DNA from: UBA7378 sp049611805
GTDB lineage: Bacteria > Pseudomonadota > Alphaproteobacteria > RS24
Direction of reading: 5' to 3'
Assembly: GCA_049611805.1 (NCBI GenBank)
Contig: JBMZAX010000008.1
Span: 31,763-95,762 of the forward strand
Length of the DNA stretch: 64,000 nucleotides
A model generated the notes under the pieces. The model did no database searches. It was not told the DNA's origin and was given only the letters and a program-made list of their open reading frames with translations. Positions 17,771 through 26,737 of the stretch are shown in pieces. Position 1 is the first letter of the stretch; every line of letters starts with the position of its first letter. Both the position numbers and the translations under genes were made by a program.

Positions 17771-18574
17771 TTAGATGCCGAGAAGCGTCCGTGTCGCAGC
17801 CGTAACATCCTTTTGCCGCATCAGGCTTTCGCCGACCAGAAAGCCGCTGACGCCGTCGGCCATCAGCCCGGCAATATCAGAATGCGCGCCAATTCCGCTT
17901 TCGCTGATAAGAAATGCGCCCGCAGGCGCGCTGGTGCGCAAGGTGCGCGTGGTGTCGAGGCTGGTCTCGAAGCTGTGCAAATCGCGATTGTTGATCCCGA
18001 CAAGGCGCGGCGACACAGCGTGCAGCCGGGCCATCTCTTCTTCATTATGCACTTCGTACAGAACATCCATGTTCCATTCGGCGGCCGCATCCGCCAGCTC
18101 GGTCGCTTGCGCGTCGGTGACGGCAGCCATGATAATCAAAATGGCATCGGCACCCCAGGCGCGCGCCTCGACAACCTGATAGGGGTCATACATGAAATCC
18201 TTGCGCAGAACGGGCAGGGCGGTCGCCGCGCGTGCCGCCGACAAAAATTCGGGTGCGCCCTGAAACGAAGGCGCATCCGTCAGCACCGAAAGACACGCCG
18301 CGCCGCCGTGTTCATAGGCGCGCGCCAGAACGGGCGGGTCGAAGTCGGCACGAATGAGCCCCTTGGACGGGCTGGCCTTTTTGATTTCCGCAATCAGCGC
18401 CGGTTTGTTTTGCGCGGCGATGCGTGTGAGCGCATTTGCGAAGCCGCGCACGGGGGGTGCGTTTTGTGCTTCATTGCGAAGTGCGGCAAGGGGCGCGGTC
18501 TGTTTTGCGGCGGCGATTTCTTCCAGCTTATAGGCTGTAATCCGCGCGAGAATATCATCTTCGGGTGGCGCCAT
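17771..18574 (-). CDS. trpC: Indole-3-glycerol phosphate synthase
   Basis: Closes the indole ring: converts carboxyphenylamino-deoxyribulose phosphate to indole-3-glycerol phosphate. The 267-residue TIM barrel has AEIKKASPSKGLIR with the catalytic Lys, LSVLTDAPSFQG, VLRKDFMYDPYQV, the Glu in DVLYEVHNEEE, and GINNRDLHSFETSL. It begins directly after the trpD stop codon (TAAATG), so it is translationally coupled. In many relatives moaC and moeA lie between trpC and lexA; here they are missing. Confidence 0.96.
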   Translation of the reverse strand: MAPPEDDILARITAYKLEEIAAAKQTAPLAALRNEAQNAPPVRGFANALTRIAAQNKPALIAEIKKASPSKGLIRADFDPPVLARAYEHGGAACLSVLTDAPSFQGAPEFLSAARAATALPVLRKDFMYDPYQVVEARAWGADAILIIMAAVTDAQATELADAAAEWNMDVLYEVHNEEEMARLHAVSPRLVGINNRDLHSFETSLDTTRTLRTSAPAGAFLISESGIGAHSDIAGLMADGVSGFLVGESLMRQKDVTAATRTLLGI

Positions 18575-19597
18575 TTATTCGGCGTCCCGATTGGAAACAT
18601 CAACCAGATTTGCCAGTGCCTTGCGCGCGCCGCCATCATCAATCGCCAAAGCCGAAACCTCAACACCTTCTTTCAAGCTACTGACTTTATTGCATATATA
18701 TAGAGCCGCGGCGGCGTTGAGCAGCACGATATCGCGATAGGCACTGTGCGCGCCATCGAGCAATTCATTTAAGGCCGCGGCGTTTTCTTCCGGCGTTCCG
18801 CCAACAAGGTCGGACGGCTCACTGCGTTTGAGGCCGGCGTCTTCGGGATTAACTTCAAAGACTTCAACCTCGTTTTTTCTAAGCTCGGCCACTTTGCTGG
18901 GCCCGGTCGTGGTCAGTTCGTCCATGCCGTCAGCCCCGTGCACGACCCAGGCGCGCTCCGAGCCCAAATGCTTCAGCACATGCGCGATTGGCTCCACCCA
19001 ACGGTCGGAGAAGACGCCGAGCAATTGCCGATTGGCACCGGCCGGATTCGACAAGGGCCCCAGCAGATTGAACACGGTTCTGATGCCAAGTTCCTGACGC
19101 GCCGGCCCGACATGGCGCATGGCGGCGTGATGATTGGGTGCGAACATGAAACCGATACCGGCTTCGCGAATGCAGTTTTCGATCGTGGTGGGGTCGATAT
19201 CAAGGCGCACGCCCAAATGCTCCAGTACCTGAGACGAGCCGGAGTTTGACGACAGGGCGCGGTTGCCATGCTTGGCGACATGCACGCCACACGCCGCAAC
19301 CACCAGCGCTGTGGCGGTGGAAATATTGTAGGTGCCGGTGCCGTCGCCGCCCGTGCCGCATGTGTCGAGCGCGTGATCGGGTGCTTTGACGGCAAGGGCG
19401 TGGCGGCGCATAACTTGCGCGCCGGCAGTGATCTCTTCAACCGTTTCGCCGCGCACCCGCAACGCCATCAAAAACGCGCCGATTTGCGCGGGCGTCGCTT
19501 CGCCTGCCAAAATGGTCTCAAAGGCTTGCGTCGCTTCGGCGGCCGAAAGCGTCATGCCGCTGGAAATCGTTGTAAGAAATGGTTTTAAAGCGTCCAT
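18575..19597 (-). CDS. trpD: Anthranilate phosphoribosyltransferase
   Basis: Adds phosphoribose from PRPP to anthranilate, the second step of tryptophan synthesis. The 340-residue protein shows the glycine-rich PRPP loop CGTGGDGTGTYNIST, KHGNRALSSNSGS, FMFAPNHHAAMRHV, RTVFNLLGPLSNPA, and VVHGADGMDE, all characteristic. Length is standard. Third gene of the trpEGDC unit, with a 7-bp gap to trpG and none to trpC. Confidence 0.97.
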   Translation of the reverse strand: MDALKPFLTTISSGMTLSAAEATQAFETILAGEATPAQIGAFLMALRVRGETVEEITAGAQVMRRHALAVKAPDHALDTCGTGGDGTGTYNISTATALVVAACGVHVAKHGNRALSSNSGSSQVLEHLGVRLDIDPTTIENCIREAGIGFMFAPNHHAAMRHVGPARQELGIRTVFNLLGPLSNPAGANRQLLGVFSDRWVEPIAHVLKHLGSERAWVVHGADGMDELTTTGPSKVAELRKNEVEVFEVNPEDAGLKRSEPSDLVGGTPEENAAALNELLDGAHSAYRDIVLLNAAAALYICNKVSSLKEGVEVSALAIDDGGARKALANLVDVSNRDAE

Positions 19598-19604
19598 AAA
19601 ACAC

Positions 19605-20228
19605 TCACTGCTGCGAACTCAAATCTAGGGTTGATGCGGGAGGCACCGCTTTTGGATTTATACCCGCTATTTTCAGAAAATTGGCAAGAATCTTGTGCCC
19701 GGCCTGCGATGCAATGCTTTCGGGGTGAAACTGCACGCCAAAAACGGGCCGCTGCATGTGGCGCAGCCCCATAATCACGCCGTCGGATGTTTGTGCGGTA
19801 ACCTCAAGACAGTCCGGCACGGAAGCCGGCGCAACCGTCAGCGAATGATAGCGCGTCACGGTCAGCGGTGCGGGCAGGTCTTCGAAAACATGGGCGCTGT
19901 CATGGCTGATATCGCTCAGCTTGCCATGCATGATATTGGGCGCGCGCACAATCTCGCCGCCAAAAGCCTGTCCGATGCATTGGTGGCCGAGGCATACGCC
20001 GAAAATCGGCAGCTCGGCAGGGGCTTCGCGGATAAGCTCAAGGCAAATGCCCGCGCGGTCGGGGTCGCACGGGCCGGGCGAGATGATGACGGCTTCGGGC
20101 TTTTGCGCGAAAACCTCCGCCGGTGTGGTCTTGTCATTGCGCACAACATTGCAGCCGACGCCCAGATCCCCGATGAATTGCAGCAGGTTGAACGTGAAAC
20201 TGTCATAATTGTCTATCAGCGTCAGCAT
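19605..20228 (-). CDS. trpG: Anthranilate synthase glutamine amidotransferase subunit
   Basis: Supplies ammonia from glutamine to TrpE. The 207-residue class I glutamine amidotransferase begins with LIDNYDSFTFNL and carries the nucleophilic Cys in GVCLGHQCIGQAFGG and the His-Glu of the triad in FGVQFHPESI. It may also serve para-aminobenzoate synthesis as many TrpG/PabA proteins do; no separate pabA is in the window. One base separates it from trpE, so the two subunits are made together. Confidence 0.95.
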   Translation of the reverse strand: MLTLIDNYDSFTFNLLQFIGDLGVGCNVVRNDKTTPAEVFAQKPEAVIISPGPCDPDRAGICLELIREAPAELPIFGVCLGHQCIGQAFGGEIVRAPNIMHGKLSDISHDSAHVFEDLPAPLTVTRYHSLTVAPASVPDCLEVTAQTSDGVIMGLRHMQRPVFGVQFHPESIASQAGHKILANFLKIAGINPKAVPPASTLDLSSQQ

Positions 20229-20229
20229 G

Positions 20230-21744
20230 CTATCCGCGGTTCTTTCTCATTTTGGCGTCTTCGACGGCAATCTCGGCGGCACGAAACAAAGCCGCCGCCT
20301 TGTTGACCGTTTCGTCATATTCATATTGCGGGGTGCTGTCATAGACGACGCCGCCGCCGGCCTGAACATAAAGCGTGTCGTCTTTGACCACCGCCGTGCG
20401 CAATGCGATGCAGGTGTCCATATCGCCGCCGGCGGAGAAATAGCCGACGCAGCCGGAATAAATGCCGCGGCGTTCGGTTTCCAACTCGTCGATGATTTCC
20501 ATGGCGCGAATTTTCGGCGCGCCCGAAACCGTACCGGCGGGAAAGCCTGCCACCAGCGCGTCAATCACATCGCATTCGGGCAGCAATTTGCCGGTCACAT
20601 CGGAAACAATGTGAATAAGATGCGAGGTCTTTTGCAGGCCGAAAGCGGTGTTGACCTGAACCGACCCGATTTGCGCCACGCGCCCGACATCATTGCGGCC
20701 AAGGTCGAGCAGCATCAAATGCTCGGCGCGTTCTTTTTCATCGGCCAGCAAATCGGCGCTGATATTTGCGTCTTCGCCCGCATTTGCGCCGCGTTTGCGC
20801 GTGCCGGCAATGGGACGGATATTCACCTCACGGTCTTTGACGCCGACCAGAACTTCCGGGCTGGAACCGACAACGCTGAAATCTTCAAATTGCAGATAGA
20901 ACAAATAGGGCGAGGGGTTCACGCGGCGCAATGTCCGGTACAAATCGAACGGCGGCAGGGTGAAGGGCGTTTTGAAACGCTGGCTGATGACCACCTGAAA
21001 AATATCGCCCGCCTCGATATAGGCTTTCGATTTTTCAACCATGTCGAAATAGGTTTCCTGCGCCACATTTGACTGCGGCGGCGCCATGTCACTGACGGGT
21101 GTGAGGCGCGCTTCGGGTAATTCGTGATACATTTTTTCGCGCGCCGCTTCCAGTCGTGCGCACGCACTGTCATAGGCCGCCTCCGCCGAGAGATTGGCGT
21201 CCGGGCGCACCGGCGTCACCAGTTTGAGCATATCCGTCACGCCGTCAAAAACCGCCATCAGCGTTGGCCGGATAAACAGGCATTCGGGCAATTGCAACAC
21301 ATTCGGATTGGTGTCCGGCAGCTCTTCCATGAAGCGCACCATGTCATAGGAAAGATATCCGAAAATCCCGGCGGCCATGGGCGGCAGAATGTCGGGAATA
21401 TCAAGCTCGGAGGCTTGCAAAACCTTTCGCAGCCCGTCGAGCGGGGCCTCATTAAGGCGTTCAAACGCATCCGGTACGGTGTCAAATTGCGCGTTCAACT
21501 CGCACGCGCCGTCTTTGAACCGGAATATCAAATCCGGGTCGAGGCCGATCATCGAATAGCGGCCACGCACATCGCCATCCGTGACAGATTCGAGCAGAAA
21601 GGAATTGGGTCGGGAATTGGCAAGCTTCAGATAGGTTGCCACCGGCGTTTCCAGATCGGCCACCATTTCCGTCCACAAAAGCTGTGGCGTGCCGGCATCA
21701 TATATTTGTTTGAACGTGCCGACGTCGGGCTGGCAGACCATCAT
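20230..21744 (-). CDS. trpE: Anthranilate synthase component I
   Basis: Converts chorismate and ammonia to anthranilate. The 504-residue chorismate-binding enzyme has an N-terminal domain with LLESVTDGDVRGRYSMIG, the type of region that holds the tryptophan feedback site (LLES motif), and a C-terminal catalytic domain with FQVVISQRF, PIAGTRKRG, DLGRNDVGRV and GAPKIRAMEIIDELE. Two adjacent ATG codons are possible starts. The start overlaps the ppiD stop by four bases (ATGA), so trp expression may be coupled to the upstream chaperone gene. No leader peptide or attenuator is visible. Confidence 0.96.
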   Translation of the reverse strand: MMVCQPDVGTFKQIYDAGTPQLLWTEMVADLETPVATYLKLANSRPNSFLLESVTDGDVRGRYSMIGLDPDLIFRFKDGACELNAQFDTVPDAFERLNEAPLDGLRKVLQASELDIPDILPPMAAGIFGYLSYDMVRFMEELPDTNPNVLQLPECLFIRPTLMAVFDGVTDMLKLVTPVRPDANLSAEAAYDSACARLEAAREKMYHELPEARLTPVSDMAPPQSNVAQETYFDMVEKSKAYIEAGDIFQVVISQRFKTPFTLPPFDLYRTLRRVNPSPYLFYLQFEDFSVVGSSPEVLVGVKDREVNIRPIAGTRKRGANAGEDANISADLLADEKERAEHLMLLDLGRNDVGRVAQIGSVQVNTAFGLQKTSHLIHIVSDVTGKLLPECDVIDALVAGFPAGTVSGAPKIRAMEIIDELETERRGIYSGCVGYFSAGGDMDTCIALRTAVVKDDTLYVQAGGGVVYDSTPQYEYDETVNKAAALFRAAEIAVEDAKMRKNRG

Positions 21745-23645
21745 TGCGCGACCAGTTCGCCCAGCGTCGTTTCGATATTTTGCTGGTTAATGCTCACGCC
21801 ATAGCTGTTTTGCAGCGCGCGCACAAATTGTGCGGTCAGGTCCGATTGAAACTTCGTGCGCTCACCGCCATAAATCATTTCCGTGGCTTCGCCGTCATCC
21901 ATCTTTGGCGGTATCACTTTGGAGGCCTGCATCACAATCAAATCCGTGCCGAAGCCAACCCGTGCCCATGCAAACCGGCCCGATTGTAACGAAAAGAGTT
22001 TTTCAACGGCCTGCTCCGAAAATGTTTCATTGGTAACCTGTCGTGTCATGGGCTCAGACGTCAGCGGGTTGCGCCCAAATTCTTTGGCGATTGTTTTGAA
22101 GCTGCCGCTCTCATTTCCCTTTTTCACAAAATGCTCGGCCATGGCTTCCAACAACTTGCTGCGTTCGGCCAACTGCCATTGGGTGATGGCATCGGCGCGC
22201 ACTTCGTCCAGCGGCTTCACGCGGCTTGGCGTGATTTGGTCGAGGCGCACCCAGGCAAATGTGCCGTCCGGCATTTCGAGCATTGGCAGGTCTTCACCGA
22301 CAGCGCCGCCAAAAATATTCTGCAACAATACCGGATAGGCGCTGATGAGCTTGCTGACTTGGGCGTCGACTTTGGTGCCGCCATTGCCGTCGCGGTCAAT
22401 ATTGGAGATTTTGACGACTTCGAGGTCAAAGCGCTGGCCGATCTCTTCCAATTCGATACCGGCGGCGCGCTCGTCTTCCACGGTTTCGGAAAACTCGATC
22501 ATCTCGTTCACGGCGCGGTCATAAGCCAGCCGGTCGCGCAAGATGTCGCGCACTTCGTCATAGGGGCGCACGGTGCCTTCTTCGATTTTGCGCACACGCA
22601 AAATAACCGCACCCAGCGGGCCTTCGATAATGTCGCTAACCTCGCCCGCCTGCATGGAGAAGGCGCGTTCGGCCAGCGTGCTTGAAATCAACCCGTCGCG
22701 GGTAATCACGCCAAGGTCGGTATCATCAAGCGTCTGGCTGGCGGCGTTGACGATTTCGGCAAACGGGCGGTTGTCGTCCAGCAGCATGTTTATTTTTTCA
22801 ATCTCTTCATCGCTGTTCAGCACAAGCTGGTCGATGGCGCGGCGTTCGGGGCTTGAAAACTCGTCGATCGACAAATCATATTCGGCCCGAATTTCGTCAT
22901 CGTTGATTTTAATGGTTTCGGCAAAGCGCTCCGGCGTGATGAGCAAGACAGACCCGTCGCGGCGTTCGGGCTCGGTGAAACGCAATTTTGTTTCGCTGAA
23001 AAAGCTTTCCAGCTCTCCTTCCGTGGGCTCGCCAACCTCATCTGTCGCATCGAGTGACACAATCAGATAGCGCGCCACCCGTTTTTCCAATACATGCCGG
23101 TACATTTGCGACAAAAGCGCGTCCGGAACGAGGCTTTGGCGCACACTGCTGTCCATCAATTGCTGGCGCAGGTGAAATTCGCGCTGGTCTTTGACGAACA
23201 TTTTTTCGGTCAGGCCGTTTTGCCGCAAAATCGCGCGGAAGGTCGGCGCGTCAAACTTGCCCGTCGGCCCGTAAAAGGCCGGGTCATTGATAATCTGGCG
23301 TGCAACCTGTTCGTCGCTATGGGCCAGTCCCATATTCTTCGCCATGCCCGACAGCGCGGCCATGCCCAGCATGTCGGTCAGCACGCGCCGGTCAATGCCG
23401 AGGCTGCGGGCCTGGCTGATCGAAAGCGGTTCGCCGATTTGCTGTGAGACCTGCTGGATTTGCTGTTGCAGGCGCAGACGATATTCGTCGCGCTCAATCG
23501 GTTCGTCACCGACGCTTGCCAGTGTCGCATTGGAAAAGCCGGTAAATGTGTCGGCAATGCCCCATAAGGCAAAGGCAATTACGAGCAGGCCAATCAGAAA
23601 TATGCCAACGACACCACCGGCGGATCTGCGCAAAATATCAAGCAT
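21741..23645 (-). CDS. ppiD: Membrane-anchored peptidyl-prolyl isomerase/chaperone, PpiD family
   Basis: Periplasmic folding factor anchored in the inner membrane near the Sec translocon. The 634-residue protein has a single N-terminal membrane helix (about residues 10-32, GVVGIFLIGLLVIAFALWG), a SurA-like N-terminal chaperone region to about residue 230, a parvulin-type domain around residues 240-370, and a second substrate-binding region to the C-terminus. The parvulin domain looks weak (I see few of the active-site residues), so isomerase activity is doubtful; chaperone activity is likely. First gene of the unit that continues into trpEGDC; divergent from tpiA. Confidence 0.9.
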   Translation of the reverse strand: MLDILRRSAGGVVGIFLIGLLVIAFALWGIADTFTGFSNATLASVGDEPIERDEYRLRLQQQIQQVSQQIGEPLSISQARSLGIDRRVLTDMLGMAALSGMAKNMGLAHSDEQVARQIINDPAFYGPTGKFDAPTFRAILRQNGLTEKMFVKDQREFHLRQQLMDSSVRQSLVPDALLSQMYRHVLEKRVARYLIVSLDATDEVGEPTEGELESFFSETKLRFTEPERRDGSVLLITPERFAETIKINDDEIRAEYDLSIDEFSSPERRAIDQLVLNSDEEIEKINMLLDDNRPFAEIVNAASQTLDDTDLGVITRDGLISSTLAERAFSMQAGEVSDIIEGPLGAVILRVRKIEEGTVRPYDEVRDILRDRLAYDRAVNEMIEFSETVEDERAAGIELEEIGQRFDLEVVKISNIDRDGNGGTKVDAQVSKLISAYPVLLQNIFGGAVGEDLPMLEMPDGTFAWVRLDQITPSRVKPLDEVRADAITQWQLAERSKLLEAMAEHFVKKGNESGSFKTIAKEFGRNPLTSEPMTRQVTNETFSEQAVEKLFSLQSGRFAWARVGFGTDLIVMQASKVIPPKMDDGEATEMIYGGERTKFQSDLTAQFVRALQNSYGVSINQQNIETTLGELVAQ

Positions 23646-23760
23646 GTTTATAGGTCTTTCCGTTGATCAGATTGGGCGACGGGGAGGCCCCCATCGGCGC
23701 CAGAGTGAAGGGCATCATAATGCGGCGCGCGAGGTACGGCAAGCCACCGGGCTTATGCTT

Positions 23761-23788
23761 TTGACATTCCCTGAAATGGCGGTAAACA
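23761..23788 (+). promoter_or_regulatory. Possible tpiA promoter
   Basis: TTGACA (23761-23766), a 16-bp spacer and TAAACA (23783-23788) resemble -35 and -10 elements of a housekeeping promoter, 44 bp before the tpiA start. Read by eye only. Confidence 0.3.
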
Positions 23789-23831
23789 GGCAGTGTCAAA
23801 CAGGGTGTTCAACGCCAGGAGGGAGTGCTTC

Positions 23832-24614
23832 ATGACTGCGCCTGCCAAGAAAATCAAACCATTGGTTGCCGGAAATTGGAAAATGAACGGCACGGGCGCG
23901 CATTTGCGCGAATTGCGGCGGCTGAACGCCGGCCTGTCAAAGCACAAATTCGGGTGCGATGTGGCCGTGTGTGTGCCCGCGACACTTATTCACCGCCTGT
24001 CGGCGATGAAGTTTGGGGCAAAAATCATGACCGGCGGCCAAGATTGCCACGGTGCCCAAAAAGGCGCGCATACGGGCGATGTGAGCGCCGACATGCTAAA
24101 AGATGCCGGCGCCAAATGGGTGATTGTCGGCCATTCCGAGCGGCGCGCCGAGGTGAAACGGGGCGGGCATGGCGAAACCAGCAAATTGGTGCGCGAAAAA
24201 GTGCTTGCCGCGCAAATGGCCGGTTTGCGGGCCATTGTGTGTGTTGGTGAAACGCTGGCCGAGCGAAAATCCGGCGATACGCTGAAGGTTGTCGGCGCGC
24301 AATTGCGCCAATCGCTGCCGGATACATGCATTGCGGCAGATATTGTCATTGCTTATGAGCCTGTCTGGGCTATCGGCTCCGGCCTGACGCCGAGCGTCGA
24401 GCAAATCGGTGCCGTTCACGCCCATATCAGAAAGGCACTGACGCGCCGCTTTGGAGATGCAGGCGCGGCCATGCGGATTTTATATGGCGGGTCGGTCAAG
24501 CCTTCCAATGCGGCGGAGCTGATGGCGATTGCCAATGTCAATGGCGCGCTGGTGGGGGGTGCGAGCCTGAAGGCTGCCGATTTTTCCGGAATTATCGGTG
24601 CCTATCGGCGCTAG
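23832..24614 (+). CDS. tpiA: Triosephosphate isomerase
   Basis: Interconverts dihydroxyacetone phosphate and glyceraldehyde 3-phosphate. The ATG at 23832 is chosen because AGGAGGGAG lies 8 bp upstream; a longer frame to 23793 has no such support. The 260-residue TIM barrel has the active-site Lys in GNWKMNG, His in VGHSERR, Glu in AYEPVWAIGSG, and the phosphate-binding YGGSVKPSNA. Typical length. It heads the tpiA-secG-pyrG-kdsA group and is divergent from ppiD. Confidence 0.97.
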   Translation: MTAPAKKIKPLVAGNWKMNGTGAHLRELRRLNAGLSKHKFGCDVAVCVPATLIHRLSAMKFGAKIMTGGQDCHGAQKGAHTGDVSADMLKDAGAKWVIVGHSERRAEVKRGGHGETSKLVREKVLAAQMAGLRAIVCVGETLAERKSGDTLKVVGAQLRQSLPDTCIAADIVIAYEPVWAIGSGLTPSVEQIGAVHAHIRKALTRRFGDAGAAMRILYGGSVKPSNAAELMAIANVNGALVGGASLKAADFSGIIGAYRR

Positions 24615-24677
24615 CGGGTTTGGGCTGGTCAGCCTCGCGCGAATGCGCTAGAACACCCCGCGAAAAGGAGATTGTTC

Positions 24678-25022
24678 ATGTCCACCATTTTACTGGTTGT
24701 CCATTTGATGATTGCGCTGGCAATGATCGTGCTTGTGCTGTTGCAACGCTCTGAGGGCGGGGCGCTGGGCATTGGCGGTGGCGGCAGTGGTGACGGCCTG
24801 ATGTCGGGTCGTGGGCTTGGCAATGCTCTGACGCGCACCACCGGCATTCTCGCCGGTCTGTTTTTTCTGACCAGCATCGGCCTGACCGTGCTGGGCACTA
24901 TGGAAAACCGCTCTTCGGTGCTTGACGGTGTTGACCCGACAGGCTCCAGCCCGATGGAAGCACCGGCTCCTGCGCTGCCGGTTCCTGTGGCTCCGGCCCC
25001 GGCATTACCCACACCGGAATAA
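24678..25022 (+). CDS. secG: Preprotein translocase subunit SecG
   Basis: Small accessory subunit of the SecYEG channel in the inner membrane. The 114-residue protein has two hydrophobic segments (about residues 3-22 and 52-72) separated by the conserved QRSEGGALGIGGGG loop; the tail is rich in Pro, Ala and Val, as is common in alphaproteobacterial SecG. AAAAGGAG sits 7 bp before the ATG at 24678; the in-frame TTG two codons earlier is unlikely. Between tpiA and pyrG, the normal place. Confidence 0.94.
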   Translation: MSTILLVVHLMIALAMIVLVLLQRSEGGALGIGGGGSGDGLMSGRGLGNALTRTTGILAGLFFLTSIGLTVLGTMENRSSVLDGVDPTGSSPMEAPAPALPVPVAPAPALPTPE

Positions 25023-25044
25023 TTATTTTCAATTAGACGGTCGC

Positions 25045-25071
25045 GAATCGGTTTTTCGACTCGCGCGAATC
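25045..25071. promoter_or_regulatory. Cluster of three GANTC sites before pyrG
   Basis: GAATC (25045), GACTC (25058) and GAATC (25067) fall within 27 bp, 27-53 bp before the pyrG ATG. GANTC is the CcrM DNA adenine methyltransferase target in alphaproteobacteria, and GcrA acts at promoters carrying it. Regulation here is inference. Confidence 0.4.
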
Positions 25072-25097
25072 ATGGCCGGCGTGTATTCTGTCACCCC

Positions 25098-26726
25098 ATG
25101 GCGCGTTATATATTCATCACCGGCGGCGTGGTTTCTTCTCTCGGCAAAGGGCTGGCATCGGCTGCACTTGGGGCATTGCTTCAGGCGCGCGGCTATTCCG
25201 TCCGCCTCCGCAAACTTGACCCTTACCTCAATGTAGACCCGGGCACGATGAGCCCGTATCAGCACGGCGAGGTGTATGTGACCGATGACGGGGCCGAGAC
25301 AGACCTTGATCTGGGCCATTATGAGCGCTTCACCGGCGTACCCGCCAGTCGCGGCGACAATGTAACGACCGGACAGATTTACAGTGACATTTTGAAACGC
25401 GAACGCCGCGGCGATTATCTGGGCGGTACGGTGCAGGTCATTCCGCATGTGACGGACGCCATCAAGGCTTTCATCCAGCGCGATGTCGAAGATCTGGATT
25501 TCGTGCTGTGCGAGATTGGCGGCACGGTGGGCGATATTGAAGGACTGCCGTTTTTCGAGGCCATTCGTCAGTTGCAAAATGATTTGCCGCGCGGCCAAAC
25601 CGTTTTCATGCATTTGACCCTGCTTCCCTATATTCCCGCCGCCGGTGAGATGAAAACCAAACCGACCCAGCACTCGGTCAAAGAATTGCGCTCGATCGGC
25701 ATCCAGCCCGATATTTTGATGTGCCGGTGCGACCGGCCCATTCCCGATGGTGAAAAGCGCAAGATTGGCCTGTTTTGTAATGTGCGTGAAAGCGCGGTTA
25801 TCGAAGCGCGCGACGTCGATACGATTTATGAGGTGCCGCATGCCTATCACGGCGAGGGGCTGGACCGCGAGGTGCTGGACGCATTCGGCATAACGGACGC
25901 GCCGCCGCCCGATCTGACGCGCTGGGATGAAGTGTTGTCTTCGGTGCGCGAACCCGAAGGCGAGGTTAATATTGCGGTGGTCGGCAAATATACCGAATTG
26001 AAAGATGCCTATAAATCGCTGATCGAGTCGCTGCAGCATGGCGGCATTGCCAATCAGGTGCGGGTCAATCTGGAATGGATGGACGCACAGATTTTCGAGC
26101 GCGAAGACGCCGCCGCCTATCTTGAAAAGGTCAATGGCATTCTGGTGCCCGGCGGCTTTGGTGAGCGCGGGGCCGAGGGCAAAATTGCCGCCGCGCATTT
26201 CGCCCGCACGCGCAATGTGCCGTATTTCGGCATATGCTTCGGCATGCAGATGGCGGTGCTGGAGGCGGCGCGCCATCTGGCCGGCATCACGGATGCCACC
26301 TCGACGGAGTTCGGGCTGGCCGGCACGCCGGTGGTCGGGCTGATGACCGAATGGGCAAATGGCGAGGTGCTGGAAAAACGCGGCATCACATCCGATTTGG
26401 GCGGCACCATGCGGCTGGGCGCTTATGAGGCGTTTTTGGCCGAAGATTCGCGCGTGGCCGATATTTACGGCACGCGGGTGATTTCCGAGCGCCACCGCCA
26501 CCGCTATGAAGTGAATATGGATTATCGCGCGCAATTGGAAGAGCAGGGCTTGGTGTTTTCCGGCGTGTCGCCCGACGGCGTATTGCCGGAAATTGTCGAA
26601 ATTCCCGAACACCCGTGGTTCGTCGGTGTGCAGTTTCATCCCGAATTGAAATCGCGGCCTTTTGCGCCGCATCCGCTTTTTGCTTCATTTATTGAAGCTG
26701 CACTGGCGCAGGCCCGTTTGGTTTAG
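25098..26726 (+). CDS. pyrG: CTP synthase
   Basis: Amidates UTP to CTP with glutamine and ATP; in Caulobacter it also forms filaments that affect cell shape. The 542-residue protein has the N-terminal synthetase domain beginning FITGGVVSSLGKGL, with DPYLNVDPGTMSPYQHGEV, and a C-terminal class I amidotransferase domain with the Cys in GICFGMQMAV and His-Glu in VQFHPELKSRP. Standard length. No clear Shine-Dalgarno sequence before the ATG. Three GANTC sites lie in its upstream region. Confidence 0.97.
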   Translation: MARYIFITGGVVSSLGKGLASAALGALLQARGYSVRLRKLDPYLNVDPGTMSPYQHGEVYVTDDGAETDLDLGHYERFTGVPASRGDNVTTGQIYSDILKRERRGDYLGGTVQVIPHVTDAIKAFIQRDVEDLDFVLCEIGGTVGDIEGLPFFEAIRQLQNDLPRGQTVFMHLTLLPYIPAAGEMKTKPTQHSVKELRSIGIQPDILMCRCDRPIPDGEKRKIGLFCNVRESAVIEARDVDTIYEVPHAYHGEGLDREVLDAFGITDAPPPDLTRWDEVLSSVREPEGEVNIAVVGKYTELKDAYKSLIESLQHGGIANQVRVNLEWMDAQIFEREDAAAYLEKVNGILVPGGFGERGAEGKIAAAHFARTRNVPYFGICFGMQMAVLEAARHLAGITDATSTEFGLAGTPVVGLMTEWANGEVLEKRGITSDLGGTMRLGAYEAFLAEDSRVADIYGTRVISERHRHRYEVNMDYRAQLEEQGLVFSGVSPDGVLPEIVEIPEHPWFVGVQFHPELKSRPFAPHPLFASFIEAALAQARLV

Positions 26727-26737
26727 GAGACATGAAA

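Noticed and set aside
21700..23645. Tryptophan leader peptide and attenuator before trpE
   Set aside because: trpE overlaps the end of the ppiD-type gene, leaving no leader space, and no run of Trp codons is present.
25029..26672. 547-codon open frame antisense to pyrG
   Set aside because: The full-length, fully conserved CTP synthase is on the other strand. The antisense product is rich in His, Arg and Gln with no recognisable domain, as expected from the complement of G+C-biased codons.
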